Positions 36,115 to 45,273 of a stretch of DNA of 48,745 bases are shown here, piece by piece (position 1 is the first letter of the stretch; every line of letters begins with the position of its first letter). This stretch comes from a virus. The DNA lies in the IMG/VR virus record IMGVR_UViG_3300023109_000037, positions 1 to 48,745 of that record; one strand, written 5' to 3'. The notes beneath the pieces are model-generated. The model saw only the letters and a program-made list of their open reading frames with translations, searched no databases and had not been told where the DNA came from. Both the position numbers and the translations under genes were made by a program.

Positions 36115-39069
36115 TTATGAATTGAAATCAACAATATTTTCATTACTTGCTTCTACTAATAATGCAAATGCTGTTGGAATAACCTTTGCATTAAGGCCCA
36201 AATCAGAACCATTTGTGTCTGCAACAAACACAGAACCTACATCGTATGTGATGCCAGAAGTATTTGCGGCTGCATTCCACCTAAGTTGGATTTCAGCAGG
36301 TGTTCCGCTGTCACCTATACTAACAATTTGATACCGTTCGTTTTGAACAAGACTTCCTCCAGGAATCAGATATTCTAATTGAGAGTAACCCACACCATCG
36401 GCGTTTGCATCATCTGGATCGTACTCTTCAATATGCAATAATTCAATTGTGGTTTCAGTTCCTGTGTCAGCAAATAAGAATAAGTCGTAAGGTGTTCCGT
36501 TATATGTAACAGATGTTTCTAGTGTTATTGCATCAAAATTTATTTTTTCTATCAGTTGATCTAATCTTTCCACTACTGCTTCGGCAAGATCATTAGCATT
36601 GCCTGCTGCATATCTAATAAATGCCAAATAATCAGCGTTTGTCACATCATTAACAAAATTTTCACTATTGGCATCGCCAGCGACACTACCAAACTTTCTG
36701 CCTCCAGAATCATCTGTATTTAACAAGGTTGATAGTTGTGCTGCATTTAAACTGTCTTGTGATTCAAGAAGCATAGCGTACCCTACAGTTTCTAAATTCA
36801 AACCGAAATGTCTATACACCAATCTTTGATCTGTTATTGATTGATCTATTGCGCCATCAATGCTTGGTATCAATTCATCAACTGTTGAGATTAATGGCGT
36901 TCCGAATAACTTAGTTCCTGCAACATGCGTTACATTCTTAACTGTTTCTTCATATTTTGAAACATCTAAAATAGTTGACACATCGTATGAAAATTCTTGA
37001 TAGTAATAATTATCTCTTATAAACCTGTTGTTGTCAGATAAGTGTGATGCTTTAGTAACCCAACTGCCGTCTGTATTACCCATTCCATTAACTACAATTT
37101 CACCAAGGCCAACTTGTTGATTAAATTTTGGACTATCCTCGTCAATGTTAATCAATCTAACAGTTTCGCCGGTTTTGTATCTATAACCTGATTTTGTAAC
37201 ATCAATAGTTTTAATTTGACCTGATAGATAATTTGCATCACCAGTCACAATCGCATTACCACCCGAAGGATTTTCTTTTGTGAATGATACCGACCGAACA
37301 TTTATAGTACGACCTTTAAATGATACTGCACTACTATCACTTTCGTTATCGAAAGTATATATGCTTAGTGGCTGGAAAAAGAAAATATTATCTTCCCTAC
37401 GAACAAACTGCGCTCGAACAATATGAGGTATGAGCAAACCAGGATTGACAAAACTGCCATCAGGGTTCTGTGACAAATCTTCAATCATGATTTGTTGTTC
37501 CATGATCTCACCTTCAGAGATAATGAAATCATTTTGATCAAATGTGACAGCAAAGTTCCCTTTCCTCAAATCGAAGATCGGGGGATTTCTCATTATAACA
37601 CGTACATTGTTTTTATAGTCTATACCCGAACTGAGAACCTTTATTTCTTCAATGCTTCCCAACTCAAGTCTCGTCACACCTAGAGCATCTTGAATTTTAG
37701 TTGATATGTTATTAGGATTAATACGCCCGCCCATATTAAAGTTAGCAGAATCTAAAGGAACAGATAAATAGTCTTGTATGAGGTCCGAGAAAAATGCAAC
37801 ATTTTCTGAGTTATTCAATGATCCTATTTCAAAATCTGCTGAATCATTGTATCTTGTAGCATTAACAACATCTAATGTTACTGTGTGTGCATCACCTGGT
37901 CTTGTGACAGTCGCTTGTGTTCTTGGGTTATTGTATTCTTCTGTTGGTTCAACAAAATCTTGTTCATTGACAGTATTCACACCTGTCGTGTCTCTTGCTA
38001 CAAGCGCACCTGCAGTATATGGTGCACTCAACGTCTCGGGTTCAGAGTCAAGATACACAATAGGATGTTCATATGCAACAACAACACCTGAACCATCAAA
38101 TCTTTTATTTGGTATCACAACACCACGAGATGTGAATGATACCGCAGCTGCGGTTACAACATCAAATGGTTTTATGTCAACTTCATCTCCTGACAGAATG
38201 AGAACTTGAGTTGATTTGTAAATAGTGGTCGAAGGGGAATCTGTACTGTAACCCCAACCAGGGTTTTTTAACACCCAGTCAACAACACCCGTAGGAATAT
38301 CAGAAACTTCTCTTATTCTTGCAGTTGCATTTACACCTGTATTGTCAGAAATTAATTTTAAATTATCGCCAATTTTATTGTCTGCAGTTGCATCTCTATT
38401 AATGACATTAGTTGAGGATATTGATCCGTAAATAAGTTTTCCGGGATAGATAACATCGCCTGTTGTACGTGTGACCTTTATACCATCATCCGTTATGAAT
38501 CTTCCAAACACATTTGATATAAATCCGACAGGAACTATACAACCGTTGATGTTAAAGAAAAGCATTTCATCAACAAATGCTGATGCCCCTGTTGTATCAC
38601 CCTCAATCACATCTCCCTTTTGAATAGGAAACCCGTCAATTTTTGTGACAGGAAGAAACTCGATGAATGTCGAGAATGCCCATTCAGAATCAGATAGTGA
38701 TAAAATAGAGGACGCAGGATAATATGTTTCAATTTCAACTTTGTAGAATAACTTAAATAACAATTCAAGCGCTTCTGGAGTACCTTTACTGCGATACAAG
38801 TCGGCAATGTTCTTAACAAGGAAAGGTATATCGTCTAATGTTTCATTAACAAAAGGAAGACCACCCAAATACTTCTTTTTATAATATTTTAAAAACCCTT
38901 CTAATGTGGTATCAATGTCACGTATTTTAGAAAAGTTTCTTTCGCTTGTGTTATCAAGATATTGATAATACTCTTTAACGAACTCAACAAAGGTTTGACC
39001 TTCTTTTGCGTAATGATCAGGTATTTGAGTGGGTATATTATCCGATATACTTGAAGGTCTATATTCCAT
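36115..39069 (-). CDS. gp7: Baseplate wedge gp7-like protein (984 aa)
   Basis: This gene lies between gp6 and gp8, as gene 7 does in T4, and its length (984) is close to T4 gp7 (1032). The N-terminal region is conserved in marine T4-like phages as I recall it: FVEFVKEYYQYLDNTSERNF, YLGGLPFVNETLDDIPFLV and SKGTPEALELLFKLFY. Three related beta modules occur in the body (GWGYSTDSP near 270, GIDYKNNVRVIM near 481, GYRYKTGETVRL near 628). A separate module at about 912-963 (RYQIVSIGDSG...W...ITYDVGSVFVADTNG) also occurs in the 457-residue protein. Assignment to gp7 is by position, length and overall pattern, not by a diagnostic motif. The start overlaps the gp6 stop by one base. Confidence 0.75.
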   Translation of the reverse strand: MEYRPSSISDNIPTQIPDHYAKEGQTFVEFVKEYYQYLDNTSERNFSKIRDIDTTLEGFLKYYKKKYLGGLPFVNETLDDIPFLVKNIADLYRSKGTPEALELLFKLFYKVEIETYYPASSILSLSDSEWAFSTFIEFLPVTKIDGFPIQKGDVIEGDTTGASAFVDEMLFFNINGCIVPVGFISNVFGRFITDDGIKVTRTTGDVIYPGKLIYGSISSTNVINRDATADNKIGDNLKLISDNTGVNATARIREVSDIPTGVVDWVLKNPGWGYSTDSPSTTIYKSTQVLILSGDEVDIKPFDVVTAAAVSFTSRGVVIPNKRFDGSGVVVAYEHPIVYLDSEPETLSAPYTAGALVARDTTGVNTVNEQDFVEPTEEYNNPRTQATVTRPGDAHTVTLDVVNATRYNDSADFEIGSLNNSENVAFFSDLIQDYLSVPLDSANFNMGGRINPNNISTKIQDALGVTRLELGSIEEIKVLSSGIDYKNNVRVIMRNPPIFDLRKGNFAVTFDQNDFIISEGEIMEQQIMIEDLSQNPDGSFVNPGLLIPHIVRAQFVRREDNIFFFQPLSIYTFDNESDSSAVSFKGRTINVRSVSFTKENPSGGNAIVTGDANYLSGQIKTIDVTKSGYRYKTGETVRLINIDEDSPKFNQQVGLGEIVVNGMGNTDGSWVTKASHLSDNNRFIRDNYYYQEFSYDVSTILDVSKYEETVKNVTHVAGTKLFGTPLISTVDELIPSIDGAIDQSITDQRLVYRHFGLNLETVGYAMLLESQDSLNAAQLSTLLNTDDSGGRKFGSVAGDANSENFVNDVTNADYLAFIRYAAGNANDLAEAVVERLDQLIEKINFDAITLETSVTYNGTPYDLFLFADTGTETTIELLHIEEYDPDDANADGVGYSQLEYLIPGGSLVQNERYQIVSIGDSGTPAEIQLRWNAAANTSGITYDVGSVFVADTNGSDLGLNAKVIPTAFALLVEASNENIVDFNS

Positions 39070-40823
39070 TATGCGGGCCTTGTGATTACCGTTGTATCTT
39101 GTTGACGTATTCTAAAGATTCGATCCTTAGGACTTCTGAAATCTTTAACCTTAGGTTCAACAGAAATTTCAATTGCGGTGCCTTCGAATGATGCTACAAT
39201 CAAATCTTTTAATATGATTTCCCCTGTACCGTAATTCACTGTACCTAAATCTTTCTTATATACAGATCGTAAAATATCATTTGATATAATCGCTTGTACA
39301 ATGCCTTTACCATTATCCTGTAATTCAACAACTGTATTATCAATCGTGAATCGAGTCGATGTTACACATGGCTTATAGTCAGTCAATCCGTTTGTTGCAT
39401 TGAATGGATATGGTTTGAGCAATTCTTGTTTAAATTCGAATGTAGGACTTTCAATAGCATTCAATTGTGGTTTATAATCAAACATAGGTTTCATTGATAC
39501 CGCAACTGAAACGATTGCATCATTTGCCAAGGATAACTGATACGTCAAATCTGACGAACCTAAATTAGCGGCAAATTTATTTAAGTATGTTTGCGAATAT
39601 GTAGTCAATGCATCTCGAACGAGTGATTCTAAACCTGCTGAAGTTGTCAACATTTCGTTTCGATCATACAAAACATTAATCGATGTCTTCGCATACATGA
39701 ACTTCGCTTCTTGGAATATGGGTTCAATCGATAAAGGACTTTTCGTTTTAATATAATCTTTGTATAATGCTAGTTCAGTTGAAGCAGCACCATCACGACC
39801 TTGTACATCAACAGCGATAATCACACGACCATATTGTGGTGGGTTTGCTTCGTCACCACCAAACACTGAAATATTTTCAATCTCGGGAAATTGTGTCTTA
39901 AGCAATACTTCATAATCACTAGCAGTTACAGCACGATCCTGAACCTGAAACGCTTTAGGCGCAAATTGTTTTATTGATTCTAATGATTCAGCATCTGCGC
40001 CGCCTACGGATAATCCTACAGGAGTCACAACAATAGCACCTGCTCCTAATGCTCCTGCATTCGTACTAAACGATTTAACACCATTTGCTTGTTCACCAGA
40101 ACATACACGATACGATATTTCTACTCTATCAGTTGCAGTTGGTTGATACCCAAATACTGTTTGTCCAAATTCTATAGAATACTTATCATTTAATTCTGGT
40201 TGTAAATAGAATACCCTATCATTTTCAACAACACCAAATATACCTGTAGCATAACGATATTCAACATCATTTACAAATACACGAACACTACGTGTATCAA
40301 TTGATGAGTTTGACAATAATGGATTATCAATATCTAATACTTCAGATATAACACGACCTTCATATATAGCAACATCTGAAACTTCAAACACATTCGAATT
40401 TGCTTCTAAACGAGTTGCCACATGTGGTTTATTCGTAATAAACGTATAGGATATATTACCACATCTACCTAAGAAAGATGTTCCACGAGGTATATTAAAC
40501 GCATTACTTTCTTGATTATTCGTAATACGAAGTGATACAAGTGCCGCTGCTGAACGTCTAGAGCGTGGTAAATAATTTAATTCTTTTGCATGAGATACAA
40601 CACTATTCTTTAATTGTGCGGAATCAAGAAATGTTTCCCCTAACGTCAAATTATAATACTGCATATTACTATACGTATTATACGCCAATAGATCAACAAG
40701 GATATTCATGTTTGATCCTTCAAAATCAAATCCTTTGAATTGATCTTGATTACGTAAATGCGTTAACAGGTCAGCTTTAACTGCCGTAAAATCAAGGTTA
40801 GTGTATGGTGCTATTTTTGCCAT
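39069..40823 (-). CDS. gp6: Baseplate wedge protein gp6 homologue (584 aa)
   Basis: The N-terminus (LDFTAVKADLLTHLRNQDQF, then FEGSNMNILVDLLAYNTYSN) is characteristic of gp6/gpJ-type baseplate wedge proteins, in which gp6 dimers form the ring that joins wedges around the hub. T4 gp6 is 660 residues. Later segments include APKAFQVQDRAVTASDYEVL and VIIAVDVQGRDG, common in this family. It is three bases downstream of gp25, its functional partner: gp25 and gp6 form the conserved core of contractile injection baseplates. Its stop overlaps the start of the gp7-like gene (TAATG). Confidence 0.9.
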   Translation of the reverse strand: MAKIAPYTNLDFTAVKADLLTHLRNQDQFKGFDFEGSNMNILVDLLAYNTYSNMQYYNLTLGETFLDSAQLKNSVVSHAKELNYLPRSRRSAAALVSLRITNNQESNAFNIPRGTSFLGRCGNISYTFITNKPHVATRLEANSNVFEVSDVAIYEGRVISEVLDIDNPLLSNSSIDTRSVRVFVNDVEYRYATGIFGVVENDRVFYLQPELNDKYSIEFGQTVFGYQPTATDRVEISYRVCSGEQANGVKSFSTNAGALGAGAIVVTPVGLSVGGADAESLESIKQFAPKAFQVQDRAVTASDYEVLLKTQFPEIENISVFGGDEANPPQYGRVIIAVDVQGRDGAASTELALYKDYIKTKSPLSIEPIFQEAKFMYAKTSINVLYDRNEMLTTSAGLESLVRDALTTYSQTYLNKFAANLGSSDLTYQLSLANDAIVSVAVSMKPMFDYKPQLNAIESPTFEFKQELLKPYPFNATNGLTDYKPCVTSTRFTIDNTVVELQDNGKGIVQAIISNDILRSVYKKDLGTVNYGTGEIILKDLIVASFEGTAIEISVEPKVKDFRSPKDRIFRIRQQDTTVITRPA

Positions 40824-40826
40824 CTG

Positions 40827-41234
40827 TTATCTTACCCTATCTAGGATTATATTAAATGAAGTCGGAGTATCAGTATTTATTAATCGAAACACAATTGTTA
40901 TATTCACTTCATGTGTGTCTACATCCCCTATAACATCAACACCTATTAATTGACATCGTGGTTCATATAGTTCAATTGTATCTGTTATGATTGACTCAAT
41001 TGTAGTTATTGTTTGTTCGGTCACATTCTCGAATAACATCTTACGTACATCACAACCTAATTGTGGTTGAAATAGACGCTCGCCTTTATTCGTGAGTACC
41101 AAATTTGTAATACTCTCAATAACCGCTTGTTCGTTTACTTTACGTGCTAAATCTGCCCTACCAGGAACGATTGTCAGATCCTTATGAAAATCTGATGCAG
41201 TAATCGTTGTATTATTTAAAGGTGAAAATGCCAT
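40827..41234 (-). CDS. gp25: Baseplate wedge protein gp25 homologue (135 aa)
   Basis: Length matches T4 gp25 (132 residues). Diagnostic segments are NLVLTNKGERLFQPQLGCD at about 44-62 and the EPR triad at 91-93 (ELYEPRCQLIGVDV), both conserved in gp25-like proteins of phages and type VI secretion systems. The protein joins the wedge core with gp6 and gp53 near the sheath attachment site. Databases sometimes label the family as lysozyme-like, but it has no established hydrolase activity. A near-consensus late promoter lies in the 35-base gap upstream. Confidence 0.92.
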   Translation of the reverse strand: MAFSPLNNTTITASDFHKDLTIVPGRADLARKVNEQAVIESITNLVLTNKGERLFQPQLGCDVRKMLFENVTEQTITTIESIITDTIELYEPRCQLIGVDVIGDVDTHEVNITIVFRLINTDTPTSFNIILDRVR

Positions 41235-41258
41235 ATACTTATGTCCGGGTTTATATAT

Positions 41259-41266
41259 TATTTATG
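41259..41266 (-). promoter_or_regulatory. Near-consensus late promoter for gp25
   Basis: The minus strand reads CATAAATAATAT, one mismatch from TATAAATA, 25 bases before the gp25 ATG in the gap 41235-41269. Confidence 0.45.
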
Positions 41267-41269
41267 TTA

Positions 41270-43522
41270 TTACTCAGCCTTCTCTAATAGATAAGGTTGT
41301 CCACGCCAAAAGAATGTACCTCCCTTTCCTATTTCATTATATGCAGCATTAAACGCTGATGAGAAATCATCATGCACATCATAACTAGATTGTGCTTCTA
41401 TAATACTATCAGATGGAACATATGTTCCTGAATTAATTTGATCTAATGCTTGTTGACGTACTTCTGAACTTGGATTAATACCTAAATCTGATGCCGCTTT
41501 ATCAATATCAGAAGTATTAACTATTCCATCTGGCGTAGTTTCGTTAACTATACTCACGCCATCTTCGCCCGATCTACCGCCTTCTAATTTCCCTTCGGCA
41601 TCTAATTGATTACGTATGGCATCGATCTCTGCATTTTCTTCATCAGATATACCTAATACGCCAGACGAGTTTTCATCAGCAACAACCACACCACTATCTA
41701 ATGCTTCAGCATTCAATGCAGCGACTTCATCAGAAACGGCACCTCCGCCATCAACATTTGTATTCGCAACTTTAACAACCCATGCATCTTGTTCATGTAT
41801 AACAAGTGCTTTATCAATTGCAACAAATGCTTCAGCGTCAGATATACCCACCGCATCAGTGAATCGACCTTTCTTATTTGTTAATACTATCTTATCTTGT
41901 ACTACACCAATACCCTTAACACCTGCACGGGAAGCGGCTATAATGTTTTTTGAATAATTTAAAGCGGTTGGTTCCTTCACTTTAATAACAACAAAACTAC
42001 CTTTCTTCTGTTCCTTAATCTCTGTATCATGCTTAAACGCTTCAACTACAGTTACATCCTCTCCTAATTGATCAGACATATCTAATACTTGTGTCCATAG
42101 TTTACTTTTCGTATTCAACCATGCAGGACCTGGTGTTTCAGTATCCTTACCATCTTTACGTACAGTGGTTTGCATGTCATCACCTTCGAATACAATAGGT
42201 CCTACGCCACCTGTTATCTCTGTAGATGTGTTTAAATCTTTTACATATTTTGCTAGTGAATCTTTTAAATCACATGCACCTGTTACTTTAGGATACTGTT
42301 TCATTAAGTCAATGTCAAGAGCATCTTGCCCTGTACGTATTTCTATTAAGTGTGCAACCGCTAAATCATTCACTTTCGAACTAGTTTGTTGTTGTTTTTT
42401 ACGTATTTCTTTCTTCTTCTCTTCAACTTGTTCCTTATCCATACGTGTAGCGCCACGCTTAACTGCTTGTTTTGCGTTCTTTGCACTCTCACTTTTCATA
42501 ACTTTACGTGTTACTTTAATACCAGCAACGATTTGTATAAGTCCTTCGAGTGGTTTCTCTCCTGCTTTTTGTATACCTTCAGCAATCTGACACAGTTTAA
42601 ACATCAATAAACCCAATATCTTCGGTGTCATCTTCTCAAAAAATCTTGACATATTCGCAATTAACTTATCAATACCATCCATTATACCGTTTTTATTCTT
42701 ATCAGATGTGAAATCATTAATGGCTTGTGATGCTTTGCCTATAGAGTTTTGTATAGCATTCGGTAAACAACCCAAAGAACTAGTAATAGATGTGGCAGTT
42801 TTCTGTACTTTCGAGAAAACTTTGTCAACAATTTTCTTCAACTGACCTGCAATTGCCTCTAGAGCTAGTTTTGCTTCGATGATTCCACTCTTCAATATTT
42901 CTTTTAACGAATATTTACTTAAGTCAAATAGATCTAATTCATTCAACGATTTAACTTTACCTTGTAACGTAGTCAATAAACCCCCTATAGCAGTTACGAG
43001 TAAAGCAAACGTGGCACATGAACCATCCGCTAATGTCTTACCCATATTCTCATCAAAGAAATCATTTAATGATGATAACACAGATATAGTAGGAGCAGAT
43101 AGAGCACTACCTGGATTCCAATTCGTCACATCAATCGATATTTGACCGTTCTGTAATGATTCAATGCTTGTTGCATCTTCGGGATCTGCATCAGGACCGG
43201 GTGGTGTAGGTGTCATTGTAGCACCATGTTCCATTACAAACATGGCAACTTCCCCTGCTGTTATTGGATTCAAGGCATGACGTTCAGCTAGTTTAGGAAA
43301 TTCTTCTTTAAATTGATCATACGTATATGCACTAGGTATTTGTTTTGTTCTCATTGCATCAAGTTTATTATTCAACATACCTGTTGTTGCTAATAACATC
43401 GCTTGATTTAAGTTTTTCTCTGGGTCATTGAGATTCGAAACATCTTCGGGGGTTAATATTGCATCAAATGGATCATTAGCTGTTAATACATCCAGTGCAA
43501 AATTCGTTGGACATTGTGCCAT
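41270..43522 (-). CDS. Hub-adjacent structural protein with helical region and possible inactive M15-like domain (750 aa)
   Basis: I do not recognise a T4 counterpart. Residues about 150-350 are helical, partly hydrophobic (LLMFKLCQIAEGIQ near 305-318, CATFALLVTAIGGLLTTLQG near 169-188). DKNKNGIMDGID at 274-285 has the spacing of an EF-hand calcium loop. A very charged helix (KEQVEEKKKEIRKKQQQ, about 363-379) follows. Residues about 475-560 resemble the layout of M15-type peptidoglycan peptidases (VTVVEAF, KGSFVVIKV, AGVKGIGVVQDKIVLTNKKG) but lack the zinc-binding His and Asp. The C-terminus AFNAAYNEIGKGGTFFWRG resembles a short tail seen in other phage structural proteins. It sits between gp5 and gp25 and overlaps the gp5 stop by one base (TAATG), so a hub or spike-associated role is inferred. 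Confidence 0.82.
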   Translation of the reverse strand: MAQCPTNFALDVLTANDPFDAILTPEDVSNLNDPEKNLNQAMLLATTGMLNNKLDAMRTKQIPSAYTYDQFKEEFPKLAERHALNPITAGEVAMFVMEHGATMTPTPPGPDADPEDATSIESLQNGQISIDVTNWNPGSALSAPTISVLSSLNDFFDENMGKTLADGSCATFALLVTAIGGLLTTLQGKVKSLNELDLFDLSKYSLKEILKSGIIEAKLALEAIAGQLKKIVDKVFSKVQKTATSITSSLGCLPNAIQNSIGKASQAINDFTSDKNKNGIMDGIDKLIANMSRFFEKMTPKILGLLMFKLCQIAEGIQKAGEKPLEGLIQIVAGIKVTRKVMKSESAKNAKQAVKRGATRMDKEQVEEKKKEIRKKQQQTSSKVNDLAVAHLIEIRTGQDALDIDLMKQYPKVTGACDLKDSLAKYVKDLNTSTEITGGVGPIVFEGDDMQTTVRKDGKDTETPGPAWLNTKSKLWTQVLDMSDQLGEDVTVVEAFKHDTEIKEQKKGSFVVIKVKEPTALNYSKNIIAASRAGVKGIGVVQDKIVLTNKKGRFTDAVGISDAEAFVAIDKALVIHEQDAWVVKVANTNVDGGGAVSDEVAALNAEALDSGVVVADENSSGVLGISDEENAEIDAIRNQLDAEGKLEGGRSGEDGVSIVNETTPDGIVNTSDIDKAASDLGINPSSEVRQQALDQINSGTYVPSDSIIEAQSSYDVHDDFSSAFNAAYNEIGKGGTFFWRGQPYLLEKAE

Positions 43523-45273
43523 TACGATTCTCCTCCAATAGTACCTTGCGGATTCGTGTTACCAGGATTAGGTATTGCTGGGTTTGTATTAACAACCTTA
43601 TATCCACCCTCACCTTGTGCTTTAGGAATATCGTCTAATGTGGGTTTAAGTGTAAGCACTATATCAGGATCTCCCGTATTTTCTAATTCTGTATCTTCGT
43701 TCTTACGTGTCGTACTCGCAATGACTGCTGTAATTGCTGCTGGTGCCAAGTTCTCTGTATAAGTACCTGTTGGTTCATTATATGCGGTTGCTCCGCCACC
43801 TGCCATATAGACATAATCATCAATATACCAATTAGATGCATCTAAATGTCCATTTGCATTTGTACCTATACGCATATCTTGTTTTGATTGTAAATCCATT
43901 GTTGAATTTCTAGATGATATTTTCATTTGTTGTTTTGATGACATGTATATATCTTCGTTGCTAGATTTAATTGCTATTTTCTCCATCGCATTCACATGCA
44001 ACTGTTTTTCAGAGTGTATATTTAAATTATCGCCTGCTGTTGCTATACGCATACCTGCTGATGACTTAATATCAAAGAAACCCGCTGAGTCGTCAATCTC
44101 TTGACTGTCAGGCGATGATTCTGCAGGGGCTCCTTTCGTTTCAATACGAATATTATTTGCACTTTGTATATCAATTGATCCCAAATGATGTGTGTCTGCT
44201 TCGACTTGTATATCTTCAACTGCTTGATTTGGTTTTACTTCAGTGGTGACCTTTAAAGAACCTGATGTCATATCGATTCTATTATTACCACCTGTAGCAT
44301 ATAAGTAGATTCCATTATTACTTGATTCAAGCGTTGTTAAATCAATTGATTGTATTTTTAACTTGCTCTCAGTAAGAATGTTCATATTATCGCCAGAGTT
44401 AATGAACATAGGACCTTCTGTTCTATGTGTAGTCGAACCTCGTGTATTAATTGATGTATCGCCACGAACCGTTAAACTAAAGTTCTCACATTCAATGTCA
44501 AGATCGTTACGGAAATACATTCTTCCGTTATTGTCAACTTTTAATGTATAATCTTGTCCAACAATCGTATTGACATCTCCATCGATCTGTTCTACCATAC
44601 CACCTGCAACCATATTCTGATGTCCTGCAGATGTTTTAATTAACATATCACCATCTTCATTGAATTGTATAACAGTTCCTGTATGATGCATTATTTGTAT
44701 TAACCCATCATCACCTTCTGTTAATAATACATAACTCTGATCATCACGAGATGAAAATACACGATTATCAAGATCACGTTCTGGTATTGCCGCTGTTTCT
44801 TCTGTGTGTTGTCTTTCTGCAGCATCGATTAAATCACCTTCTTTCTTACGAGTCGCAGTATTCGCAACAACCAATCCATCTAAATCTTCTAATCCTTCAC
44901 CAATCATTGCAGAGTGTAAAGGCAACTTGCCAAAGTCATCTACATTTACGGGAACGTCTGTTGATCCGTTACCTTCCGTCCCAGAAGGAGCCTGCGAGTT
45001 ATAGCCTGGGATACGACCCAAGACAATAGGATGTTGTGCTTCCCGCCCATCAAGAAACGCACCCAATACCCATTCACCAACTAAGGGTACAACTGATACT
45101 GCACCATACGTTCCATCAACCACAGGCGCCCACGGCAAATCCTCGTGATTAATAACAGATGAATCCATATCGTGATAACCCAATGCTTTAACTTTAACAC
45201 GACCTAAGTTTTGTGCATCCTCACGTGCTACTACGTATCCAATAAAATGTTCGAATTGTCCAATGCCTGCCAT
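43522..45273 (-). CDS. gp5: Baseplate hub spike gp5 homologue lacking the lysozyme domain (583 aa)
   Basis: Residues about 1-110 form the gp5/VgrG OB-fold (GRVKVKALGYHDMDS, LPWAPVVDGTYG, GEWVLGAFLDG, HPIVLGRIPG). From about 190 to 520 the sequence has the short-repeat pattern of the triple-stranded beta-helix spike (GTVIQFNEDGDMLIKTSAGH, MFINSGDNMNILTESKLKI, KQMKISSRNSTMDLQSKQDM). T4 gp5 (575 residues) has a lysozyme domain between these two parts; here only about 80 residues connect them and no such domain is visible. The gene overlaps by one base with the gp27-like gene before it and the 750-residue gene after it. In the virion a gp5 trimer sits below the gp27 ring and punctures the outer membrane. 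Confidence 0.9.
   Translation of the reverse strand: MAGIGQFEHFIGYVVAREDAQNLGRVKVKALGYHDMDSSVINHEDLPWAPVVDGTYGAVSVVPLVGEWVLGAFLDGREAQHPIVLGRIPGYNSQAPSGTEGNGSTDVPVNVDDFGKLPLHSAMIGEGLEDLDGLVVANTATRKKEGDLIDAAERQHTEETAAIPERDLDNRVFSSRDDQSYVLLTEGDDGLIQIMHHTGTVIQFNEDGDMLIKTSAGHQNMVAGGMVEQIDGDVNTIVGQDYTLKVDNNGRMYFRNDLDIECENFSLTVRGDTSINTRGSTTHRTEGPMFINSGDNMNILTESKLKIQSIDLTTLESSNNGIYLYATGGNNRIDMTSGSLKVTTEVKPNQAVEDIQVEADTHHLGSIDIQSANNIRIETKGAPAESSPDSQEIDDSAGFFDIKSSAGMRIATAGDNLNIHSEKQLHVNAMEKIAIKSSNEDIYMSSKQQMKISSRNSTMDLQSKQDMRIGTNANGHLDASNWYIDDYVYMAGGGATAYNEPTGTYTENLAPAAITAVIASTTRKNEDTELENTGDPDIVLTLKPTLDDIPKAQGEGGYKVVNTNPAIPNPGNTNPQGTIGGES

Noticed and set aside
40827-41234. Calling gp25 a tail lysozyme
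   Set aside because: Some databases use that label, but the conserved residues and structural role are those of a wedge component, and no lysozyme active-site motif is visible.
42165-42590. Plus-strand open frame of 141 codons opposite the 750-residue protein
   Set aside because: It is wholly contained in a well-supported gene on the other strand, has Ser/Cys/Phe-rich low-complexity translation, and no promoter or ribosome-binding site.
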